From Candidatus Poseidoniaceae archaeon (lineage in GTDB: Archaea; Thermoplasmatota; Poseidoniia; Poseidoniales; Poseidoniaceae): a DNA stretch of 11,896 nucleotides. Each line of letters opens with the position of its first letter. Position 1 is the stretch's first letter. The notes beneath the pieces are model-generated. The model was not told where the DNA came from and did no database searches. It saw only the letters and a program-made list of their open reading frames with translations. The stretch spans positions 1-11,896 of the forward strand of contig JAKMFY010000109.1 in assembly GCA_022425185.1 (NCBI GenBank). The letters are read 5' to 3'. Shown in pieces: positions 5,514-11,896 of this stretch. The translations under genes were made by a program, and so were the position numbers.

Positions 5514-8037
5514 AGATTTCAATTCTGTTGAGCATCGCTCTTCCAATAAGTAATGCACTTACATCCGAATCACCCAAAAAGAGTTCATCTGTTGAGAAGA
5601 GAGGCCATGTGCTTACGTCTCTGGCGAGCCAACCCACAAGAGGATGGATTCTCCCTTGGTGGACTGGTCGTTCAGATTCGAGTGATTGAATCATGTCATA
5701 CACATCCATGAGAGCTGCTTTTCCTTCACCTTCTGGTACCATGAGGAGATTGATCATTAATTCTTGATTGGGAACGAAGCCAGAATGCGTCCTCCCTATA
5801 CCAGGGAGCCCTACTCGTTCTCCATTTGGTCGGGCCAGAAGACTTGGCCAACTCAGTGGATGAGTGGCCAGCCATTCACGCCCACTAGATGTTGATAATT
5901 GAAAAGTTAGCCAATCAAAAGCCCATGCGGACCACCATTGGGACGGTAATACATTCATGCATGAACGGATGAGGTCTAATGAGAGAGGAGTATCATCTCT
6001 TATTCGAGCAACAGCATTAGACCACGCCCATAGGATAGAACCTCTCGGGTGCACCTGTCCAGCTTTGAGATATTGTTCAAACAATAATTCTCGTTCACCA
6101 GACAATTCAACCGTTGGTGGAAACAAGACCATCAAAACATCTTCTGGTCGATAAGGGGCGTCTAACCAAATTGAGGATGCATCGCTAAGAAGGGTATCCA
6201 TTTCTTCATCGAAATACGGACTTGTTGTGATGATTGTGTGAGCAGCAATCGAGCCAGATAACGGATCTTCGAGCATCTTAGCCACGTCAAGAAGCAATGA
6301 ATTCTCATTTGATAAACGCATCATTAGCACAGAAAAAGCCCTTTGCTTCCATTCAGAAGAGGTCCTCGCCATACCATTAATCAACGATTTGATATCCATT
6401 GAATGAGGATCTAGAAGATCAACCCATCCTTGAGTCAATATCGGATGGAGGCGTTGCCATCGTGAGTTACGTTCATCTATCGGGCTTGCTATCCAAGAGG
6501 CTAATGGATTTGTTCGCTCTATGGAATTTGAAAAGGTGGAGTCACCGTTTGGATACATCCTCATGGCTTTTCGCACAAGTGCAACATGCTGTGATTCTTC
6601 ATTGGAGGTATCGCTCAAAGTTTGTTCATTCATGCCCCCTGAATCATGCCATGCTAGAAGTTCAGCAGCATTATTCGGAAGCAGTTGCCGACTCGTTTCT
6701 GGTTCAGTACGCACGTTTGTACGGTCCAATTGGATATTTAGCTCTAGGAGATTGTGTAAACGATAGGATACAACGGCGAGTTGAGGAGTCCCTTGCAATG
6801 TTGAGGTTTTGCTCGAGAGATTGAGGGGTTCTCCCCTCGAAGTAATAAGCGCCCGGCATCGTCCGGAGGCGAGCAATCGATCGAGTAAATGCTGTTCATT
6901 GCCACTCGCCCATGGCCACTCAACAATACAATCGAGTGTAGTTGATTCCAAAAGCCACTCAATGATACAGGCTGCACCGTTTTGAGATACGCCTTCAAGA
7001 AGAATCACATCAACTGCTCGAGAATGTTCTGACCAACTTCGATCACCAAAGTCTGCTAAAAGAGAACGGCGAAGGTGAAGATTCGGTTGTTGGCCCCTAC
7101 CAGAGAGCAGCCATCGTTTCAATGAACGAATACGAGCATTGCGTTTGACATTGGACAAGCGAGGGTGCCTCCGCCTCATCCACGTACTGACCAAATCTAC
7201 TGGCAGTGAACGGTCTTGTGCAAAAGCAATTGATTCTGTCATCAATTGAGCCCGATTCCCAAGTGAAGAGACCAGAAGATTGCGGTCAACAGCAGATGGC
7301 AAATGAGCATAGAGACCTCGTTCCGGAGAGACTTGGTAGGAGGTCCCTTGCACAGAACCGATACTATGTTCTCCAAGACGGAGTTGTGATGGCCCTGTTT
7401 CTGAACGTATATTGAGTTCTATCCAAGCACCATCAGGTACGTTCCAAGCTTCAAACTGTTCAAGTAAACGTAGACGGACAATACCTACACTCTCCTCACG
7501 GCTTACCCATGCTGTTAGCGTCCCTTCCTGAAGTTCAGGAGGAGAAGTTGTTGATTCGAAATGTTCCAAATCAAACCAATGTATCCTTTCGCCTCGTTGA
7601 ACTGCCCAAAGGCCCCCTTCCTTTCCGATGGAAAAATCTTCATCGATGGATTTCAATAATTCCGTTCGTTTTGGTAATTGGAAGAGCCTAGATTCAGGTG
7701 TTTCTAGTATGCCGAGAACAATACTTGTACCATCACTTGAGAGAACTACTGCATTCTTATCCGAAGGAATTTGGCGAGTATATTTCTTTAATCTCCCAAC
7801 GAGATCCATGAGAAGACGCTGAGCTCCATTCTCTGTCAATCGATGCACAGCACCTCGTATTGAAGCCCCATCATCACGTTGCACTTCCCCAGCTTCTCGA
7901 AGATTACGCATAGCCAAGGATGCGTGCGGCATTGCAATTCCCAAAGATTCTGAGGCTTGGCTTACAGTCCCTCCACCGTCGAGAAGCCAATCTAGAATGC
8001 GCCTCTGATAGCGGCTTCTAATGGTAGAGGATGGCAC
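5512..8037 (-). CDS. Large protein with N-terminal winged-helix domain, function unknown
   Basis: An 841-residue soluble protein. Residues about 8-85 look like a winged-helix DNA-binding domain of MarR/ArsR type: a helix (RYQRRILDWLLDGG), then TVSQASESLGIAMPHASLAMRNLREAG as the helix-turn-helix, then a wing ending in VHRLTENGAQRLL. The rest matches no family I recognise. It is rich in Leu, Trp, Ser and Arg, with no membrane segment, no P-loop and no zinc site. A segment near residues 340-410 with ILLEG, then LITSRGEP, faintly recalls the sensor strand of signalling ATPases, but the nucleotide-binding motif is absent. Residues about 450-500 look like a flexible, polar linker, and the C-terminal third is helical. 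The GTG start is supported by GGTGA six bases upstream. The gene faces away from the small winged-helix gene across a 271-base gap. It may be a DNA-binding scaffold or regulator. Confidence 0.83.
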   Translation of the reverse strand: MPSSTIRSRYQRRILDWLLDGGGTVSQASESLGIAMPHASLAMRNLREAGEVQRDDGASIRGAVHRLTENGAQRLLMDLVGRLKKYTRQIPSDKNAVVLSSDGTSIVLGILETPESRLFQLPKRTELLKSIDEDFSIGKEGGLWAVQRGERIHWFDLEHFESTTSPPELQEGTLTAWVSREESVGIVRLRLLEQFEAWNVPDGAWIELNIRSETGPSQLRLGEHSIGSVQGTSYQVSPERGLYAHLPSAVDRNLLVSSLGNRAQLMTESIAFAQDRSLPVDLVSTWMRRRHPRLSNVKRNARIRSLKRWLLSGRGQQPNLHLRRSLLADFGDRSWSEHSRAVDVILLEGVSQNGAACIIEWLLESTTLDCIVEWPWASGNEQHLLDRLLASGRCRALITSRGEPLNLSSKTSTLQGTPQLAVVSYRLHNLLELNIQLDRTNVRTEPETSRQLLPNNAAELLAWHDSGGMNEQTLSDTSNEESQHVALVRKAMRMYPNGDSTFSNSIERTNPLASWIASPIDERNSRWQRLHPILTQGWVDLLDPHSMDIKSLINGMARTSSEWKQRAFSVLMMRLSNENSLLLDVAKMLEDPLSGSIAAHTIITTSPYFDEEMDTLLSDASSIWLDAPYRPEDVLMVLFPPTVELSGERELLFEQYLKAGQVHPRGSILWAWSNAVARIRDDTPLSLDLIRSCMNVLPSQWWSAWAFDWLTFQLSTSSGREWLATHPLSWPSLLARPNGERVGLPGIGRTHSGFVPNQELMINLLMVPEGEGKAALMDVYDMIQSLESERPVHQGRIHPLVGWLARDVSTWPLFSTDELFLGDSDVSALLIGRAMLNRIEI

Positions 8038-8167
8038 AAGAGGTCACCTTTGCCTTCGCTAAACAGCCCTGACTGATAGAGATTACTATCAAATAATACT
8101 AATACTTACATTTAGTTACCGATTTCCACTGCAAACGTGAGATATCACTTACTGAAGGCGGCATTCC

Positions 8168-8182
8168 GTGTAAAAAATACAC
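8168..8182. repeat. Inverted repeat, possible operator
   Basis: GTGTA and TACAC flank five A residues, a perfect 15-base symmetric site between two genes that both appear to encode winged-helix proteins. Its position about 50 bases upstream of the rightward TATA-like box would suit a regulator site. Short repeats like this can occur by chance. Confidence 0.3.
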
Positions 8183-8231
8183 CTCACCCAGTCATGAACG
8201 GTAACAAACTCTTGCTTTGATGGAGGAACGG

Positions 8232-8238
8232 TTATATG
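8232..8238 (+). promoter_or_regulatory. TATA-like box of the small winged-helix gene
   Basis: TTATATG directly follows the second GAACGGT copy, which occupies the place of a TFB recognition element. Transcription would start near 8260, leaving a leader of about 50 bases that contains a possible hairpin (TTCGTTA pairing with TAA-cag-CGAA, 8254-8282) and the ribosome binding site. Confidence 0.45.
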
Positions 8239-8294
8239 AGTGGCCTCGCTCCTTCGTTACAGCGACATCGCCTAACAGCGAATAGCGAAATTAT

Positions 8295-8300
8295 AGGAGG
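8295..8300 (+). promoter_or_regulatory. Strong ribosome binding site, small winged-helix gene
   Basis: AGGAGG lies 8 bases before the ATG at 8309. It is the strongest Shine-Dalgarno sequence in the window and fits a well-translated, leadered mRNA. Confidence 0.75.
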
Positions 8301-8308
8301 ACAATACA

Positions 8309-8635
8309 ATGAAAACTGTACGCATACGAGAAAAAATCAAGAAATTTTTAGGAGACCGCCCGCGAAACACCGCTGAGATCCTAGAACACATCAACAGCAC
8401 CATGCGTCATGGTACAACAAGCCAACAACTTGGTAACGTTCTCTCCAAGGACAAAGACATCGTGAAGGTGGGTTACATCAAGCGATCAGGCATTCTCTCT
8501 GGCGGATACGACATTTGTGAATGGGCAACTAGAATTTGGGTTCAAGATCACTGCCCTGGATGGTCAGAAGGCACTCCAATCATCATCGATCAACAAGGCA
8601 ACATCACCATGGGTGATAGTCTAACCAAGAAGTGA
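8309..8635 (+). CDS. Small winged-helix-like protein
   Basis: A 108-residue protein. The first 65 or so residues read as a winged-helix fold: a basic first helix (IREKIKKFLGDRP), a helix-turn-helix like segment (NTAEILEHINSTMRHGTTSQQLGNVLSKD), then a strand and wing (DIVKVGYIKRSGILSGGYDICEWAT). This layout, with the phrase on N-terminal lysine-rich helix and 'LSKDKDIVKVG', suits a DNA- or RNA-binding regulator. The last 40 residues contain three tryptophans or aromatic residues and a short polar tail. The start is certain from AGGAGG 8 bases upstream. The gene is monocistronic, transcribed away from the 841-residue gene, and followed by three hairpins. The target is unknown; the inverted repeat in its own promoter region would be consistent with self-regulation, which is inference only. 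Confidence 0.78.
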   Translation: MKTVRIREKIKKFLGDRPRNTAEILEHINSTMRHGTTSQQLGNVLSKDKDIVKVGYIKRSGILSGGYDICEWATRIWVQDHCPGWSEGTPIIIDQQGNITMGDSLTKK

Positions 8636-8764
8636 ATACCCATTCACTCAATTTGATCCCGCTTAGAAATAAGTGGTATTTACAGCGATTAGCGTAAGCT
8701 AAGCCTGCACTCATACTACGAAAATAACATTTTGTAGTTTGATTGGAAAATAAACCAATCTTCT
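8636..8764. terminator. Three consecutive hairpins between convergent genes
   Basis: Between the small winged-helix gene and the aldolase gene are three inverted repeats in a row: TTAGC/GCTAA with a GTAA loop (8689-8702); CTAC-AAAAT with ATTTT-GTAG, one bulged G, loop AAC (8716-8737), followed by TTT; and GATTGG/CCAATC with an 8-base AT loop (8741-8760). The last starts 4 bases after the aldolase stop codon on the minus strand. Together they probably end transcription from both sides. Confidence 0.55.
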
Positions 8765-9691
8765 TCAAGCGCCGTTGAAGATGTCTAACGCATCGTCAAC
8801 TGAAGCGCCTTGGCTGATGATAGCGTGGCAAGCAGCTGTCATTCGGACTGCTTCTTCTGTTGACTTTTGGTGAATATTTCGGCCAGTGGCTGCTCCACGG
8901 CATCCGCTAACATTGATTTGATCCCACAAACGTTGCAAAAATTCCTGAGGAGGTAATGTTCCGCCTCCAGAGCAGATGATACCGCATCGACCTGCTGCTT
9001 CGACTGCAACCTTGAGAGATTCTGGTTGAGTCATTCCTTCCCATGCTCGAGGATAGTTCACCTTAGCAAAATCAGCACCAATACAGGCTGCAACACCTGC
9101 TGCACCTGAGATTAGTTGGGGATCTTTCTCGTCCGTCACTGCTTTTCCACGAGGATACATCCAGACAACAGAAATCATACCTTCTTCATGTGCTTGGCGA
9201 ATGAATTGAGCTGCTTCAGTCATCATTTCATGTTCGTATTCGCTTCCGATGTAAATGGTGTAACCAATTCCAACAACATTAATTCCATTTGAAACAAGAG
9301 ACATCACGTCATCCATATCCCACATTGCAAGACTAATCGGATCGCGTTGGTCTGTCTTAACCAGATGAGACTTTGAGTTCAATTTGACCAGATATGGAAC
9401 ATCAGGATGATCTTGAGCATAGAGTGAAATGAGCCCCCCTTGTGCTGCAAGAACACCAACTGTTCCATCTTGGTGAGCACGTGCTCCTATTTCGAAGAGG
9501 TGACCTGGGTCGTTCGACGAAAGTGGAATCTTTACCCCACCATCATAGAAATCATCATTTAGATGTTCGATTTTTTGGTCACAAGCAAAGAGATTCATTG
9601 AACCAGTACCACATGTAGCCGCCATCAAGTTATCAAGATAGGTTTCTACTAAGTCGTCAGGAACATCTCCAGGAACGCTATGTTCTGCCAT
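8765..9691 (-). CDS. Class I fructose-bisphosphate aldolase, archaeal/DhnA type
   Basis: A 308-residue TIM-barrel aldolase of the DhnA/FbaB family, expected to interconvert fructose 1,6-bisphosphate with glyceraldehyde 3-phosphate and dihydroxyacetone phosphate through a Schiff base. The likely Schiff-base lysine is Lys210 in ADFAKVNYPRA. Phosphate-binding loops are SGGG at 241-244 and TGRN at 269-272. PYLVKLN (99-105), GYTIYIGSE (143-151) and AHEEGMISVVWMYPRG (167-182) closely parallel E. coli FbaB. The length is typical of archaeal forms. A paralogous archaeal enzyme, the transaldolase-like synthase of the alternative aromatic pathway, shares this fold, so that role is not fully excluded. 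GGGTGA lies 8 bases before the ATG. The gene follows the hydratase gene by 16 bases, so the two are almost certainly co-transcribed. Confidence 0.86.
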   Translation of the reverse strand: MAEHSVPGDVPDDLVETYLDNLMAATCGTGSMNLFACDQKIEHLNDDFYDGGVKIPLSSNDPGHLFEIGARAHQDGTVGVLAAQGGLISLYAQDHPDVPYLVKLNSKSHLVKTDQRDPISLAMWDMDDVMSLVSNGINVVGIGYTIYIGSEYEHEMMTEAAQFIRQAHEEGMISVVWMYPRGKAVTDEKDPQLISGAAGVAACIGADFAKVNYPRAWEGMTQPESLKVAVEAAGRCGIICSGGGTLPPQEFLQRLWDQINVSGCRGAATGRNIHQKSTEEAVRMTAACHAIISQGASVDDALDIFNGA

Positions 9692-9707
9692 TTTGAATCA
9701 CCCAGTT

Positions 9708-10562
9708 TCATTGACCAGTGAAGTTCGCAACACGCTTCTCGACGTATGCTGCAATCCCTTCCTTGGCATCAGTTGAGTTGAAAAGAGATGCTTGAAGTTC
9801 TCTCTCAAGAGCAAGGTGGTATTCGAATGGAATTTCTGGACCAGTCTGGCATGAACGCTTGATGTTTCCAACTGCCTTTGTTGCCTTGTTTGGTAATGTG
9901 AATTGACTGCACCAATCAAGGACATCTTGACGGAAATCAGCAGCATCGCCTTCCCAAATGTGGTTGATGAGGTTGTGAGAATGAGCATCCTCGAAGGACA
10001 TAAGTTCCCCAGTGACCATCATCTCGAGAGCCTTTGCCTTACCGATCAATCGAGTCAATCGCGCAGTACCTCCAGTACCAGCAAGAACACCGAGGTTAAT
10101 TTCAGGGAGTCCTACTTTTCCAGAGTTCTTACGAGCAATACGGATGTCCGCAGCCATAGCGATTTCAAGTCCGCCACCAACAGCGTGTCCGTTGATTGCA
10201 CAAACAACAAGTTTGGAGGTTTGCTCGAATCGTGAAAGTGTTTCGTTAGCGTGAAGACAGAAGTTGTACTTGAAGCCTGGAGTGACGCTGTTGAGCATCT
10301 GGATGGATGCTCCTGCGGAGAAAAATGAACTGCCATTTCCAGTCAAAACGATGACTGAAACATCATCATCAAAACGTGCTTTGATGACTGCAGTATCGAT
10401 ATCACACATCATACCGTGCGTATATGTGTTCGGAGAACGGTCGTTTGTTTCGGTTAGAGGTGCACCAGATGCATCACTGGCCAATTCGATGATTGCAATA
10501 CCATCAACGGCTGCGTAGTTCACAAGTTTGTTCGGCATGGCTTCGAAGTTGAGTTCGCTCAT
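9708..10562 (-). CDS. Enoyl-CoA hydratase/isomerase family protein (crotonase fold)
   Basis: A 284-residue crotonase-fold enzyme acting on an acyl-CoA thioester. Oxyanion-hole elements are SAGASIQML (82-90) and INGHAVGGG (123-131). Both glutamates used by true hydratases are present: Glu133 in GGGLEIAMAADI and Glu154 in GLPEINLGV, followed by the conserved GTGGTARLTRLIG stretch. Hydration of trans-2-enoyl-CoA is thus chemically possible. SAGASI replaces the more usual SAGADI, and the segment at about 30-50 before the first helix is somewhat longer than usual and polar. Family members also act as isomerases, decarboxylases or lyases, so the exact reaction is uncertain. The gene sits between a flavoprotein reductase gene (42 bases upstream) and the aldolase gene (16 bases downstream) on the same strand. 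The ribosome binding site is weak. Confidence 0.87.
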   Translation of the reverse strand: MSELNFEAMPNKLVNYAAVDGIAIIELASDASGAPLTETNDRSPNTYTHGMMCDIDTAVIKARFDDDVSVIVLTGNGSSFFSAGASIQMLNSVTPGFKYNFCLHANETLSRFEQTSKLVVCAINGHAVGGGLEIAMAADIRIARKNSGKVGLPEINLGVLAGTGGTARLTRLIGKAKALEMMVTGELMSFEDAHSHNLINHIWEGDAADFRQDVLDWCSQFTLPNKATKAVGNIKRSCQTGPEIPFEYHLALERELQASLFNSTDAKEGIAAYVEKRVANFTGQ

Positions 10563-10604
10563 GTCCGTTCCAAATCGAACCGCATTATGAACGAATCGCC
10601 CCAG

Positions 10605-11870
10605 TCATTCGCTAGAAATACTCCCTTCATCAGAATCATTTGCGAAGGAGGTCTTACCACCAGAACGGCGAATTTCAGTCCACTGCGTACCAATAGCAGT
10701 TGCTTCTAGCGATGGCTCCCAATTGTCACGAGCCTTGGCTTTTCTAAATGGCATTCTTCGAACACCTCTACCCATTGATTTCGGGTCTTTTCTAAGCATG
10801 AAGGGCGTAACGAGGTGATACAAGAGAGACTTATACCAACGTGGCCGGAACAGCCCTCCGACCCAAACAAGTCCATCTCCACGCTTGGATTGGCTTTTCA
10901 TCCAGTTCTTACACATGCGTTTGAAAGTACGATCGCCAACTCGATTCATGAGCCATCGGTTCGCAACACTGGTTCGAACATAAGGCAGCAATTGTTTTCG
11001 GACTTCCGTCTCATAATCACATTCTCCGAGAATGTCTCGAGCAGCGAGAACACCTGACCAAACTGCCATCCGCATTCCAAAGCCCCACATAAAGTCTTGA
11101 AGGCCTCCTGATTCACCGATGTAATAGCGACCATCTTGCTTGTAGCGTTGATTGATGGTGAAGTCTCCTTTACCACCAACTCGTTTAATCGGTTTTCGAT
11201 TAAGTTCAGGATAGTGCTTATCGTACCAAGCGATCGTTTCATTGAGGAAACGCTCACTCTTCGATTGCTTCCTCCATAAACATGTACAGATAAGTCCAAC
11301 TCCATCGACAATGATGAGATACGAGTAAGCTCCAGGTGCCAACTTATCGTTTAGTTGAAAGGCGATATGATTTGGATGAGACGTTTCAAAGATTTCCCCA
11401 TAGGCGACAGCGGATGTCCCTTTAGGACCGCAGGCAATAATCGTACAATCTTCTTCTTTGACTCTTGACTTGTAATGGATTTGTGCACCTGCATCGAGTG
11501 CTTGTTGCTTCATACCTTGATCAATCGCATGGTCTGAAGTGCCTCTCTCAACAATTCGGTAAGCAACCTTGTCGCTCTTTGGCTGAGTAATTTCATCATC
11601 CGGGTGAATCAAATCAACCACATGGAATTCAGTCGCTCGAAACGTTGAAGCATCAAAACCCCATTCTTCGAGTTGATCAAAGAAATCAACATCCATGGAC
11701 CAGTTTTCCAATGCCTGGAAATCGCCATCAAAGCGGGCACCTGAATCTGCTCTGATATCGTGCACATGGACTTCCCTTCCAGCCTTTGCTAGAATGGTTG
11801 CAGCAGCAAGTCCTGAGAGTCCTGCCCCCATAATGTGAACAGGTTCGGAACCCCCTGCTGCTGCGTCCAT
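10605..11870 (-). CDS. FAD-dependent oxidoreductase, geranylgeranyl reductase-like
   Basis: A 421-residue flavoprotein. The N-terminal dinucleotide-binding fold starts with VHIMGAGLSGLAAATILAKAG (11-31), an acidic strand end (HVHD) and a following basic residue. A central part contains ERGTSDHAIDQGMKQQALDAGAQIHY, the helix and strand typical of the geranylgeranyl reductase/halogenase group, and TIIACGPKG. The second FAD contact is YYIGESGGLQDFMWGFGMRMAVWSGVLAA (249-277), where the usual G-D-A is G-E-S. Archaeal members saturate double bonds of isoprenoid membrane lipids or their precursors. The C-terminal 50 residues are basic, then polar and possibly disordered. No reliable ribosome binding site precedes the ATG at 11870; the promoter probably lies beyond the window or very close to its edge. 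It appears to lead the cluster with the hydratase and aldolase genes. Substrate is inferred, not shown. Confidence 0.78.
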   Translation of the reverse strand: MDAAAGGSEPVHIMGAGLSGLAAATILAKAGREVHVHDIRADSGARFDGDFQALENWSMDVDFFDQLEEWGFDASTFRATEFHVVDLIHPDDEITQPKSDKVAYRIVERGTSDHAIDQGMKQQALDAGAQIHYKSRVKEEDCTIIACGPKGTSAVAYGEIFETSHPNHIAFQLNDKLAPGAYSYLIIVDGVGLICTCLWRKQSKSERFLNETIAWYDKHYPELNRKPIKRVGGKGDFTINQRYKQDGRYYIGESGGLQDFMWGFGMRMAVWSGVLAARDILGECDYETEVRKQLLPYVRTSVANRWLMNRVGDRTFKRMCKNWMKSQSKRGDGLVWVGGLFRPRWYKSLLYHLVTPFMLRKDPKSMGRGVRRMPFRKAKARDNWEPSLEATAIGTQWTEIRRSGGKTSFANDSDEGSISSE

Positions 11871-11896
11871 GGTACGACAACGAGCCGTTAGCCTTG

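Larger units (their letters stand above)
8038..8308. promoter_or_regulatory. Divergent promoter region between the two winged-helix genes
   Basis: This 271-base gap serves the 841-residue gene (leftward) and the small winged-helix gene (rightward). It holds a leftward ribosome binding site (GGTGA on the minus strand, 8044-8048), an AT-rich stretch at about 8080-8112 suitable for the leftward promoter, an imperfect palindrome GTGAGATATCAC near 8138-8149, an inverted repeat at 8168-8182, a directly repeated GAACGGT (8196-8202 and 8226-8232, exactly 30 bases apart), and a TATA-like box at 8232-8238. No ORF or RNA gene is evident. Confidence 0.55.

Noticed and set aside
6399..6824. 141-residue plus-strand ORF inside the 841-residue gene
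   Set aside because: It is antisense to a long, well-supported coding frame, has no ribosome binding site and no family resemblance.
1..11896. CRISPR array, insertion sequence, integrase or defence cassette
   Set aside because: No regularly spaced repeats, terminal inverted repeats, transposase or nuclease-effector genes were seen; gene content is core metabolism and replication.

Overview
The window most likely comes from a euryarchaeon of the Thermoplasmatota, with Marine Group II (Poseidoniales) as the best guess. Firm archaeal evidence is an Orc1/Cdc6 replication initiator, a fused archaeal-type phosphopantetheine adenylyltransferase plus GTP-dependent dephospho-CoA kinase (DUF359), an archaeal/DhnA-type class I fructose-bisphosphate aldolase and a geranylgeranyl-reductase-like flavoprotein. 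TATA-like boxes and several Shine-Dalgarno sites also fit. The narrower group is inferred from gene content and moderate base composition, not proven.

Layout. The left edge may hold the 5' end of a minus-strand gene (1-110, uncertain). Three plus-strand genes follow: an RNase Z-like metallo-beta-lactamase protein (182-976), Orc1/Cdc6 (1172-2413) and a small four-helix membrane protein (2452-3018). These meet a minus-strand pair with a 4-base gap: a membrane-anchored family 2 glycosyltransferase (3023-4129), overlapped by ATGA with the CoA synthesis fusion (4126-5145). Upstream of the fusion is a GC-richer, repeat- and hairpin-rich stretch (about 5205-5410) that may be a structured RNA. It is followed by an 841-residue protein with an N-terminal winged helix and no recognised catalytic domain (5512-8037, minus). 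A 271-base divergent promoter region separates that gene from a small winged-helix-like protein (8309-8635, plus). Three consecutive hairpins lie between it and a convergent minus-strand cluster: aldolase (8765-9691), enoyl-CoA hydratase/isomerase (9708-10562) and geranylgeranyl-reductase-like oxidoreductase (10605-11870).

How the genes relate. Most of the window is core metabolism and housekeeping: replication initiation, the last two steps of CoA synthesis, sugar-phosphate aldol chemistry, acyl-CoA chemistry and possibly saturation of isoprenoid lipids. I see no IS element, integrase, CRISPR array, tRNA or rRNA, and no defence cassette. The points most worth following up are the CoA fusion, the GC-rich segment at 5205-5410, the G-rich element upstream of orc1/cdc6 (possible origin) and the 841-residue HTH orphan. 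None of them amounts to a demonstrated new system.
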